Positions 54,104 to 61,766 of a stretch of 64,000 bases of DNA are shown in pieces. The DNA is taken from contig NZ_SRPJ01000001.1 of NCBI RefSeq assembly GCF_004785665.1, forward strand, positions 868,001 through 932,000, written 5' to 3'. Origin of the DNA: Staphylococcus pragensis. GTDB lineage: Bacteria; Bacillota; Bacilli; Staphylococcales; Staphylococcaceae. The notes below the pieces were generated by a model that did not search any database, was not told the origin of the DNA, and was given only the letters and a program-made list of their open reading frames with translations. The stretch's first letter is position 1; every line of letters begins with the position of its first letter. The translations under genes and the position numbers were made by a program.

Positions 54104-55105
54104 TTATTCCTCCTCAATTATTTTTGCCAATTTATGTGATGTTGATCGCATAGATTGAATATTGTAGATTGGTTCTTTTTCAATACGATTAAGCAATGTT
54201 TTTAAATGTTCATCAAACTTTTGTAAATGTTGATTAGCATCCTCAATCGAAATCCATTTAAATTGAAGTTGATCGCCTGGTTTCAACTGAGCTAGCTTAT
54301 TCAAATCAAGTTGACTCACTGTTGCTATTTTCGTATATCCTCCAACAGTTTGTTTATCATTCAATAAGATGATTGGATTGCCGTCATTTGGTACTTGAAT
54401 ACTACCTAACGCTACAGGCTCAGATATAATATCGGCACTTTCTTCAGGTGCAATATTATTACCTATTAAACGGTACCCCATTCTATCTGATTGGTCGGAA
54501 ATATTGTATTCACCTTCAACTAAAAGATTTCTTTTTTCTTCTGAAAATGCCTCAAACTGTGGCCCTTCTATAATATGAATAATGTTATCTTTAGGTGTAG
54601 CATCATAATCAAGCGTTTTACCTAAATTGTTTTTATAGGTGTCGTTAGACTTAACTTTAATAACATCATTCTTTTTCAAAGTTCTGCCTTTATATCCGCC
54701 GATTTGACTTCTAGTGTGCGTTGAGTAACTATCAGCAACTTCAATGATGTCTAATGGACGACCAAAGAATAAATAGCCACGAGCACCTTCTATAGCAGAA
54801 CCTATTTCAAGTTTATCGCCTTTTGCAGCGAACATTACTGTGTTATGTGCCACTTCTTGTTGATTCAACTTAGCATTAAATTTAGCACCAGTAATAACGA
54901 AAGTATTATCTTCTTGAAATTCAATGGTTGGGCCTATAACTGTAAATTCAAGGCTTGGTCCCTCATTATTGATTAAAGCCTGACCTAATTTGAAACTATT
55001 TCGATCCATTGCACCAGCACTTGAAAATCCTAAATGTTGGTAACCATAACGCCCTAAATCTTGTACTGTAGTAAAGAGACCAGGCTTAATAATTTTAATG
55101 CTCAT
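54104..55105 (-). CDS. pxpC: 5-oxoprolinase subunit C (KipA-like, AHS2 domain)
   Basis: A 333-residue AHS2/KipA-family protein. Motifs are QDLGRYGYQHLGFSSAGAMDR near residue 16, EFTVIGP near 57 and LNDKQTVGGYTKIATV near 255. It pairs with PxpB as a 5-oxoprolinase component. The same domain pair forms the carboxyltransferase part of urea carboxylase. It overlaps pxpB by 11 bases. Confidence 0.9.
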   Translation of the reverse strand: MSIKIIKPGLFTTVQDLGRYGYQHLGFSSAGAMDRNSFKLGQALINNEGPSLEFTVIGPTIEFQEDNTFVITGAKFNAKLNQQEVAHNTVMFAAKGDKLEIGSAIEGARGYLFFGRPLDIIEVADSYSTHTRSQIGGYKGRTLKKNDVIKVKSNDTYKNNLGKTLDYDATPKDNIIHIIEGPQFEAFSEEKRNLLVEGEYNISDQSDRMGYRLIGNNIAPEESADIISEPVALGSIQVPNDGNPIILLNDKQTVGGYTKIATVSQLDLNKLAQLKPGDQLQFKWISIEDANQHLQKFDEHLKTLLNRIEKEPIYNIQSMRSTSHKLAKIIEEE

Positions 55106-55826
55106 AGTTATTAGTCACCCACTTTTCTTTATTAAATTTATTATTTGCAATTTCAGTTTCTATTTCTTTAAAAGTAGATTCATCAATCGCATAAAATTTA
55201 ATATAATCACCAGCTTCGTAAAGCGTCATTGGATTTGAATATTGATCAAAGACTTTTAAAGGTGTACGACCAATGATTTGCCATCCTCCTGGAGAATCTG
55301 ATGGATATAAACCTGTTTGATTATTAGCAATACCTACTGAACCAGCATTAATCTTGACTCTTGGTTCAGAACGACGAGGCGTATGTAAACGTTTATCCAA
55401 TCCACCTAAAAATGGGAATCCAGGCATAAAGCCTAGCATATAAATTAAATATTCATTATCAGTGTGGATTTTAATTACTTCATCAATACTTAAGTTATTG
55501 TGTTTTGCAACTTCCTCTAAATCTGGACCAACTTCTAAGTTATATAGTACTGGAATATGTATCACTTTCTTATCATCATTCTTATTTGATGTAGAAAGTT
55601 CAATATCATCTAATTCTAGTTGTGTTATAAGCTGTTCATAATTTAATTGCTTATTGTCAAAATTAATCATAATTGCTCGATATGAAGGTACAACATCTCT
55701 AATAGCTGAAATATTTTTTGAAAGTATGTATTGTGTAGTTGTATCTACATCTTTATAGTTTTGTTCACTAATTTCTTCTTTGAAATAAAGTAAAATTGAT
55801 TGTTCATTTATAACTTTAATTTCCAA
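55095..55826 (-). CDS. pxpB: 5-oxoprolinase subunit B (KipI-like, AHS1 domain)
   Basis: A 243-residue AHS1/KipI-family protein. Typical motifs are MLGFMPGFPFLGGL near residue 132, RSEPRVKINAGSVGIA near 152 and YPSDSPGGWQIIGRT near 175. In Bacillus KipI also inhibits the kinase KinA, and KipI/KipA take part in 5-oxoproline use. The start is TTG at 55826, 7 bases after GGGGGAGG. It is the first gene of the six-gene operon to ycsG. Confidence 0.9.
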   Translation of the reverse strand: MEIKVINEQSILLYFKEEISEQNYKDVDTTTQYILSKNISAIRDVVPSYRAIMINFDNKQLNYEQLITQLELDDIELSTSNKNDDKKVIHIPVLYNLEVGPDLEEVAKHNNLSIDEVIKIHTDNEYLIYMLGFMPGFPFLGGLDKRLHTPRRSEPRVKINAGSVGIANNQTGLYPSDSPGGWQIIGRTPLKVFDQYSNPMTLYEAGDYIKFYAIDESTFKEIETEIANNKFNKEKWVTNNYEH

Positions 55827-56231
55827 TATGATGCCTCCCCCCTCTAAAAGCTACTTACATTTCTAAACAAGTTCCACTAATAAATTAGCTTTGATTTTTT
55901 TTATTTTGAAAATGTGATTAGCTTAGCTAGACATAAAACAATATTTATAAAAAAATTATAACATTTGTAAATCGTAATTGTTTAATAAGTATTTCAAATT
56001 AAGAATAATAAAAAAAGTAAGGACAAAATTGTAATCGCTTACTTTATTGTATTCATAGCATTTATTTAGTTGTATTTACATAGTTATTTAAGCATATAAA
56101 ATACAATTTGTCATGAAAAATTTATAATTTTTAAAAAGATTTAGTCATATTTATACCGTAAAATGTTTATTTTAAAGGTAAAACAATTTAAAAATGTTAA
56201 TTTTACAATATTTTTCGTATGAAACTAAAGA
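55827..56231. other. Long AT-rich control region upstream of pxpB
   Basis: Over 400 bases without a gene. It holds the GGGGGAGG site for pxpB, a cre-like site at 56029-56043 and probably the operon promoter. A TATAAT is at about 55954-55949 on the minus strand but has a poor -35, so the start point is not fixed. The length is unusual for this compact window and suggests further regulation. Confidence 0.5.
56029..56043. promoter_or_regulatory. cre site (CcpA binding) upstream of the pxp operon
   Basis: TTGTAATCGCTTACT matches the catabolite-response consensus WTGNAANCGNWWNCW at every position. It lies about 200 bases upstream of pxpB and suggests repression when preferred sugars are present. 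Confidence 0.65.
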
Positions 56232-56267
56232 AACACTTCAAATATCTAAACTGACATTTGAAGTGTT
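56232..56267 (-). terminator. Terminator of greA
   Basis: A perfect 12-bp stem (56232-56243 with 56256-56267) with a 12-base loop begins 8 bases after the greA stop. The T tract on the minus strand is interrupted (TTTCTTTA), so termination may be partial. Confidence 0.7.
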
Positions 56268-56274
56268 ATATAAA

Positions 56275-56751
56275 TTACTTAATATCTACGATTTTAACGT
56301 TAATTTCGCCACCATTTGGAAGTGGTACGCGAACTTCATCATTTAAGTTTTTACCAATTAAAGCTTTAGCCATTGGTGATTCATTTGAAATTTTACCTTT
56401 AAAGGCATCTGCTTCTGCAGAACCAACAATTTGGTAACTTTCTTCTTCATCACCAGGTAATTCTACAAATGTTACTGTTTTACCAATTTGTACTACATTG
56501 TTATCGCCAGTATCTTCAATAATTAAAGCATAACGTAACATATGTTCAATTCGTTGAATATCTTGTTCGATAAAACCTTGTTCGTCTTTTGCTGCATCGT
56601 ACTCTGAGTTCTCAGATAAGTCACCAAATGAACGTGCAACTTTAATTTTTTCAACTACTTCTGGACGTTTAACCGTTTTTAATTCTTCTAATTCTTGTTC
56701 TAATTTTTCATAACCTTCTTGAGTCATTGGATATTGTTTTTGATTTTCCAT
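56275..56751 (-). CDS. greA: Transcription elongation factor GreA
   Basis: A 158-residue factor that stimulates RNA polymerase to cleave backtracked transcripts. The N-terminal coiled coil contains [12 protein letters not shown] and the acidic tip EYDAAKDEQ near residue 52; the C-terminal FKBP-like domain ends the protein. It closes the operon trmR-yrrN-yrrO-udk-greA. Confidence 0.97.
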   Translation of the reverse strand: MENQKQYPMTQEGYEKLEQELEELKTVKRPEVVEKIKVARSFGDLSENSEYDAAKDEQGFIEQDIQRIEHMLRYALIIEDTGDNNVVQIGKTVTFVELPGDEEESYQIVGSAEADAFKGKISNESPMAKALIGKNLNDEVRVPLPNGGEINVKIVDIK

Positions 56752-56831
56752 TATGTCATCTTCCTTTTCACATACTGAGATTTAACTTATAGAATAATTA
56801 AAAAATAACGTAATATTAGTTTACTTATAAG

Positions 56832-57455
56832 CTATTGTTTACTTACAAGTGTTTGGATCTTAGTTGTCATTATATCAATAGCGACCTTATTACTTCCGCC
56901 TTCTGGAATAATAATATCAGCATAGCGTTTAGTAGGTTCTATAAATTGATTATGCATAGGTCTGACAACATTTAAATATTGGTTGATTACTGATTCCATT
57001 GAACGACCACGCTCTTTAGTATCTCGTACTAAACGACGTAAAATTCTTAAGTCGGCATCAGTATCGACATATATTTTAACATCCATCATATCACGTAAAG
57101 TTTTATTTTCTAATGCAAATATACCTTCTACGATAATAACATCTTTAGGCTCAAATGCAATCGTTTCATCACTTCTAGTGTGATTAGTATAGTCATACGT
57201 CGGTACTTCTACAGCATGACCATTACGTAAGTCTTTTAAATTTTCAATTAATAGATCGTTATCAAATGCGAAGGGATGGTCATAGTTTGTTTCTAAACGT
57301 TCTTCAAAAGTTAAGTGTGATTGGTCTTTATAATAATAATCTTGAGCTAATAAGGCTACGCTATGACCTTCTAAATTCTTCATAATTTCATTAGTAACTG
57401 TAGTTTTACCAGAGCCAGATCCGCCTGCAATACCAATAATAGTTGTGTTCGTCAT
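56832..57455 (-). CDS. udk: Uridine kinase
   Basis: A 207-residue kinase that phosphorylates uridine and cytidine in pyrimidine salvage. The P-loop GGSGSGKT is at 11-18, [10 protein letters not shown] near 35 and [15 protein letters not shown] near 106. Its ATG overlaps the stop of the upstream U32 gene by one base (TAATG). Confidence 0.95.
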   Translation of the reverse strand: MTNTTIIGIAGGSGSGKTTVTNEIMKNLEGHSVALLAQDYYYKDQSHLTFEERLETNYDHPFAFDNDLLIENLKDLRNGHAVEVPTYDYTNHTRSDETIAFEPKDVIIVEGIFALENKTLRDMMDVKIYVDTDADLRILRRLVRDTKERGRSMESVINQYLNVVRPMHNQFIEPTKRYADIIIPEGGSNKVAIDIMTTKIQTLVSKQ

Positions 57456-58723
57456 TATCCGATTTCCTTTCTCATCATGTTGTTAGGATAAATAGGATGA
57501 TTTACCTTGATTTGGACAATTTGAAGTGGATGACGTGCAGCATCCAAGCGATTTCCTTCTTCATCATAAATCTCATCAATGACTTGTCTGAAACTTTCAA
57601 TTTCAGGACCGAAGAATTCAATTTCTTGACCAGGTTTAAAATGATTACGTTGTTGGATAGTTGCAATTTGAGATTTAGAATCATAGTCTAGCACTAATCC
57701 ACAAAAATCGTAAGGTGACTTTTTATTTTGTTGTAAACCAAACATTTGCTCTTCATATCCTGGTGTACCTTCAAAGAAAGCTGGTGCTGTATCTCTATTA
57801 GCACATTTGTCTAGCTCAATTAGCCATTCTGGTTTAATCTTAAAATTCTCAGGGTCTTCTGCATACGCATCAATCACTTTTCTATAAACAGAAACGACAG
57901 TAGCAATATAGTGAATTGATTTCATACGTCCTTCGATTTTAAGTGAATCGATACCAATGTCCATCATTTGAGGAATTGATTCTATTAATTTCAAATCTTT
58001 AGGACTCATAGCAAAAGGTACTACATCGCCATCTTGATAATATAAATCAAGTTCTCCATCCTCATCAACAGAAAGTAAATCGTAATCCCATCGACAACTT
58101 TGACAGCATCCACCTCTGTTAGAATCACGTGCTGTCATATGGTTACTTAATGTACATCTACCAGAATATGCAATACACATTGCACCATGAATGAATGCTT
58201 CAATTTCAATATCAACATTCTCTTTCATTTCCTTCATTTCCATAGCACCAGTTTCACGTGCTAATACAACTCGGTCTAAACCTTCTTCTTTCCAATATTC
58301 AACGGCTTTATAATTAGAAAGTGATTGTTGAGTAGAGAGATGAATTTCTAGTCTTGGTGCTACGCGTTTACATGCTTCAATAATCAGTGGATCAGCTACA
58401 ATAATTCCTGTTGCACCGGTCGCTTCTAATTCTATTAAGTAAGATTCTAAACCATCGATATTTTCATCATGTGCAATAATATTAGTTGTTACATAAATTT
58501 TAGCGCCATATTGATTAGCAAATTCTACACCTTCTTGAATTTCTGCCATTGTAAAATTATCCGCATTAGATCTTAAACCATATTCCTGTCCACCTAGGAA
58601 TACTGCGTCAGCACCATAATGTACAGCAATTTTTAATTTTTCCAAATTACCAGCAGGCGCTAATAATTCAGGTTTTTTAACTTTAGTTTTATTTTTTGAA
58701 TTAATTTCAGCTAATGTTTTCAT
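57455..58723 (-). CDS. yrrO: U32-family protein, probable tRNA uridine-34 hydroxylation factor (YrrO/TrhP type)
   Basis: A 422-residue peptidase U32-family protein. Motifs are [28 protein letters not shown] N-terminus, the [18 protein letters not shown] cluster region near 180 and [15 protein letters not shown] with probable Fe-S cysteines near 205. In Bacillus YrrN and YrrO (TrhP) make 5-hydroxyuridine at the tRNA wobble base. The neighbour order trmR-yrrN-yrrO supports the same role here. It precedes udk. Confidence 0.85.
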   Translation of the reverse strand: MKTLAEINSKNKTKVKKPELLAPAGNLEKLKIAVHYGADAVFLGGQEYGLRSNADNFTMAEIQEGVEFANQYGAKIYVTTNIIAHDENIDGLESYLIELEATGATGIIVADPLIIEACKRVAPRLEIHLSTQQSLSNYKAVEYWKEEGLDRVVLARETGAMEMKEMKENVDIEIEAFIHGAMCIAYSGRCTLSNHMTARDSNRGGCCQSCRWDYDLLSVDEDGELDLYYQDGDVVPFAMSPKDLKLIESIPQMMDIGIDSLKIEGRMKSIHYIATVVSVYRKVIDAYAEDPENFKIKPEWLIELDKCANRDTAPAFFEGTPGYEEQMFGLQQNKKSPYDFCGLVLDYDSKSQIATIQQRNHFKPGQEIEFFGPEIESFRQVIDEIYDEEGNRLDAARHPLQIVQIKVNHPIYPNNMMRKEIG

Positions 58724-58737
58724 ACAAGCGCCTCCTT

Positions 58738-59661
58738 TTAATAAACAGTTTGTTTGTATAAAAATCCTTCATCAAATGGACGATGTTCTGGTTGAATTTC
58801 TTCAATTGGATCTACTAACATAAATTTTTCATCTTCATATGCTTCAGGATCTTCATTATATAAATCTATAGCTTCTCTATATTGAGTAGTTACAGTATTG
58901 ATATATTCTTCACTTTGTAGAACACCATCAATTTTAAATGAATCAATGCCAGCTTCAAAGAATGGTTCAAGTTCTTCGATTAAGCAAATATCATTAGGTG
59001 ACATGATGTGTGTACCATTATAATCCTCGAACACTGGATATTTATTATCACGTTCTTCATCATATAATAACAATTCAGTATCATTTTTATCACGTTGAAT
59101 TTTCATCTGTCTATCTTGGAATGTATAATAATTGCCAAGTAACATACGTTTAGATTGGAACATACAAGTCATACCATGTACCTGAACTTCAATTTCTACA
59201 TCCGCATTCTCTTTAATATTAATAATTTCGTCTAAGTTTAATTCGCGTGCTAATACTGCTCGTTGTGCGCCTCTTTTACCCCAGTAGTTGCATTGGAAGT
59301 AGTTCGTCACTATAGTTTCAGCGTTCCAATTAAGAGGAATCGGATTACTTTGTTGCTTAATGAACATCACTACAGCCGGATCACCAAATATAATTCGATC
59401 GACGTTGACTTCATGTAAGAAATTAATATAATCTTCAAGCGCATTTAAATGATAATTATGGAAAATGCCATTTACAGCAACATAAACTTTTTTCTCGTTA
59501 TCATGCGCTAATTTAACAGCTTGTTTAATATCATCACGATTAAATTCTCCAGCTAATCGTAATCCAAACTTTTCTTCCCCAATAACAAATGCATCAGCAC
59601 CTAAATCAATTAATGTTTCCATATGAGCTAGTGATTTAGGGGTAACTAGTAATTCTGTCAT
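58738..59661 (-). CDS. yrrN: U32-family protein, partner of YrrO (YrrN/TrhP type)
   Basis: A 307-residue U32-family protein. The N-terminus reads TELLVTPKSLAHMETLIDLGADAF-like, with QVHGMTCMFQSKRMLLGNYY near residue 160. It has fewer cysteines than its neighbour and lacks the CCQSC region, as short U32 partners do. It is 14 bases before yrrO and 2 after the methyltransferase gene, so all three act together, probably in wobble-uridine hydroxylation. Confidence 0.83.
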   Translation of the reverse strand: MTELLVTPKSLAHMETLIDLGADAFVIGEEKFGLRLAGEFNRDDIKQAVKLAHDNEKKVYVAVNGIFHNYHLNALEDYINFLHEVNVDRIIFGDPAVVMFIKQQSNPIPLNWNAETIVTNYFQCNYWGKRGAQRAVLARELNLDEIINIKENADVEIEVQVHGMTCMFQSKRMLLGNYYTFQDRQMKIQRDKNDTELLLYDEERDNKYPVFEDYNGTHIMSPNDICLIEELEPFFEAGIDSFKIDGVLQSEEYINTVTTQYREAIDLYNEDPEAYEDEKFMLVDPIEEIQPEHRPFDEGFLYKQTVY

Positions 59662-59663
59662 TT

Positions 59664-60299
59664 TTATTCTCCTTTAATAGATATGGCTAACCCATCATCC
59701 ATATTTACAAAATTAGTTTGATAATTTTCTTGAGCCATTAACCAAGTATTAAATTTCTGCACTTTTTTTACCATTTGTTTAACGTTTCTAGAGCGAACAA
59801 CATCTATATCCGCCACAAAACCGTGATAAAGTACATTATCTGTAATGACAAGACCGCCTTTTTTAAGTAAAGGTGTATATAATTCAAAGAACTTTTTTGA
59901 TTGTGCTTTAGCCGCATCAATAAATATAATATCGTATTCTTGGTCATTAACGTGAGAATATTGTTCTAATGCATTACCTTCTATTAGTCTGATTTGATTT
60001 TTATAACCGTATTTTTCAAAATTTGATTTAGCTTGTTGAATCATAGCTTCATCACGTTCAATTGTCGTAATACTTATATCATCTGAAATTGAAGCGAATT
60101 GCATTGAACTATACCCAATCGCTGTTCCTATTTCAAGTATGTTTTTAGCTTGATGTATTCTAATTAATTGTTTTACTAATTCTAGAGATAATCGATCTAT
60201 TATAGGTACGGCATGTTCTTCAGCATAAGCTCTTAATTCTTCAATATGATTGTTTGTTTTTTCATGTATTCCAAGTAAATACTGTTGATTTGCTTCCAT
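59664..60299 (-). CDS. trmR: O-methyltransferase, probable tRNA 5-methoxyuridine methyltransferase (YrrM/TrmR)
   Basis: A 211-residue class I O-methyltransferase of the COMT-like type. The SAM-binding motif is ILEIGTAIGYSSMQFA near residue 55 and YDIIFIDAAKAQ near 125. In Bacillus YrrM (TrmR) methylates ho5U34 to mo5U34 in tRNA, the step after YrrN/YrrO. It is the first gene of the operon, which has a long structured leader. Confidence 0.85.
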   Translation of the reverse strand: MEANQQYLLGIHEKTNNHIEELRAYAEEHAVPIIDRLSLELVKQLIRIHQAKNILEIGTAIGYSSMQFASISDDISITTIERDEAMIQQAKSNFEKYGYKNQIRLIEGNALEQYSHVNDQEYDIIFIDAAKAQSKKFFELYTPLLKKGGLVITDNVLYHGFVADIDVVRSRNVKQMVKKVQKFNTWLMAQENYQTNFVNMDDGLAISIKGE

Positions 60300-60338
60300 T
60301 TTTTACTTCCTTTTAAAATACAAAATAACATTAAAAAT

Positions 60339-60414
60339 AATCAGTCTATTTACTGGAAGTTTTACTTCTTAATAAAAGTTTTAATTCGAAAACTTATTTG
60401 TTTAATGACTGATT
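60339..60414 (-). promoter_or_regulatory. Structured 5' leader of the trmR operon (possible three-way junction)
   Basis: AATCAGTC (60339-60346) pairs with GACTGATT (60407-60414) to close a loop with two hairpins: GAAGT/ACTTC (60356-60360 with 60364-60368) and AAGTTTT/AAAACTT (60376-60382 with 60389-60395). On the minus strand the junction is followed by ATTATTTTTAATG. It lies between the promoter at 60454-60462 and trmR. A regulatory RNA role is inference. Confidence 0.4.
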
Positions 60415-60453
60415 GAATAATTAATATATGCTTATAAGATTTAAACTTTATAT

Positions 60454-60462
60454 ATTTTACCA
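60454..60462 (-). promoter_or_regulatory. Extended -10 promoter of the trmR operon
   Basis: TGGTAAAAT (60462-60454, minus strand) matches the extended -10 form with one change. The transcript would start near 60447, giving a leader of almost 150 bases. Confidence 0.5.
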
Positions 60463-60592
60463 TAGTTTCAAACTAAATTTAAGAATGAATTTGGAAAATG
60501 GAAGCTTTATATTTGGTTTGAAATCATCATACGGTAAAATTCTAATTGAATATCACTATGATGTGTTAATTGACAGATAAAATATAATTTAC

Positions 60593-60632
60593 AAAAAATC
60601 CCTCCATAATTAAATCACATTATGGAGGGATT
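60593..60632 (-). terminator. Intrinsic terminator of the alaS-ireB-ruvX-DUF1292 operon
   Basis: A perfect 14-bp stem (60597-60610 with 60619-60632), an 8-base loop and six T on the minus strand (60598-60593). It follows the DUF1292 gene by 48 bases. Between it and the trmR promoter (60463-60592) I see no gene. Confidence 0.9.
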
Positions 60633-60680
60633 CTAAATTCTAATATTTAATTTCACATGAACAGAATAGCTATTAAATCT

Positions 60681-60995
60681 CTATTCTTCCATGTTTGTAT
60701 TAACAACTTCTTCAATCATATCCCATTCTTCATCCGTTTCGATTGGTACTAATTTACCACCATCGCCTGATTCATCAGGTTCGTTAATCATAGGGATAAG
60801 TTCGATCATATCATCGTCGTCAGATTGAGCGCCTTCTTCGGCTAAAATGACATATTCTTTTTTGAATTCAGGATGATAGAATTCTAACATTTTTCTGTAT
60901 AAAACTTCATTACCATCTTCATCAAATAATGTTAATAATTCTTCTTCATTACTAATATTTAACTCAGAGTTATGGTCGTGATTATGTTCAGTCAT
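60681..60995 (-). CDS. DUF1292 family protein (YrzB)
   Basis: A 104-residue very acidic protein of the DUF1292 family, found after ruvX in most Bacillales. It contains [25 protein letters not shown] and [10 protein letters not shown] segments and ends in a Glu-rich tail. The function is unknown. It follows ruvX by 14 bases. Confidence 0.88.
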   Translation of the reverse strand: MTEHNHDHNSELNISNEEELLTLFDEDGNEVLYRKMLEFYHPEFKKEYVILAEEGAQSDDDDMIELIPMINEPDESGDGGKLVPIETDEEWDMIEEVVNTNMEE

Positions 60996-61009
60996 AATTT
61001 AAATCTCCT

Positions 61010-61438
61010 TTATTGGATAGAATCTAAATAGCCTTGCAAAATAAATACAGCGGCCATTTTGTCAATAACTTTCTTTCTCTTCTGTCTTGAAACATCTGCT
61101 TCAAGTAGTGAACGTTCAGCAGCCATTGTACTTAAACGTTCATCCCACATAATTATTTCTATATCTGGTAATGCTTCTTGTAGCAACTTCTTGTATTGTA
61201 ACGAAGCTTCGCCACGAAATCCAATAGAATTATTCATATTTTTTGGCAAACCAATTACTACTGAACCTACATTGTGTTCTTTGATAATTGTTACTAATTT
61301 ATCAATACCAAATTCGTTATTTTCCTCATTGATTCTAAGAGTGTCTAATCCTTGGGCAGTCCATCCCATTAAATCACTAATTGCTATGCCTACAGTTTTA
61401 CTTCCTACATCTAAACCTAAAATCTTGTGTGTTAACAT
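61010..61438 (-). CDS. ruvX: Putative pre-16S rRNA nuclease / Holliday junction resolvase-like RuvX (YqgF)
   Basis: A 142-residue RNase H-fold protein. The first metal Asp is in [14 protein letters not shown], and [25 protein letters not shown] and the late Asp in [14 protein letters not shown] complete the site. It is thought to process pre-16S rRNA. It starts 3 bases after ireB. Confidence 0.93.
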   Translation of the reverse strand: MLTHKILGLDVGSKTVGIAISDLMGWTAQGLDTLRINEENNEFGIDKLVTIIKEHNVGSVVIGLPKNMNNSIGFRGEASLQYKKLLQEALPDIEIIMWDERLSTMAAERSLLEADVSRQKRKKVIDKMAAVFILQGYLDSIQ

Positions 61439-61441
61439 AAA

Positions 61442-61702
61442 TTATTGTTTATGCTCTTTAAGATAGTTTGAAACAAGTTCTTCCATAATTACATCTCGGT
61501 CGATATGACGGATTTGATTACGGGCATCATTTTGACGTGGAATATAAGCTGGATCACCTGATAGTAAATAACCAACAATTTGATTTACAGCATTATAGCC
61601 ACGTTCTTCAAGCGTTTGATGTACGTTGATTAAGACTGATTCGACATTTTCTTTAGGGATTTCTTCATAATTAAACTTCATTGTTTTATCAATATTTTCC
61701 AT
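61442..61702 (-). CDS. ireB: IreB family regulatory phosphoprotein (DUF965, YrzL)
   Basis: An 86-residue protein of the IreB family, which in Enterococcus is phosphorylated by the PASTA kinase IreK on two threonines near the N-terminus. Here the N-terminal [10 protein letters not shown] offers only one Thr in that region (T7). The rest, [23 protein letters not shown], is the family core. It lies between alaS and ruvX. Confidence 0.92.
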   Translation of the reverse strand: MENIDKTMKFNYEEIPKENVESVLINVHQTLEERGYNAVNQIVGYLLSGDPAYIPRQNDARNQIRHIDRDVIMEELVSNYLKEHKQ

Positions 61703-61766
61703 AGATGCGACACTCCTCTAATACGAATTATCTTACATAATAATTTTACACTAGTTGATTACAAAG

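Noticed and set aside
55880..55925. A CodY-like site upstream of pxpB (TTTTGAAAATG region).
   Set aside because: It has about five mismatches to AATTTTCWGAAAATT, too many in such AT-rich DNA.
61059..61466. A 135-codon plus-strand open frame across ruvX.
   Set aside because: Antisense shadow of ruvX, with Ser/Ile-rich low-complexity translation and no start signals.
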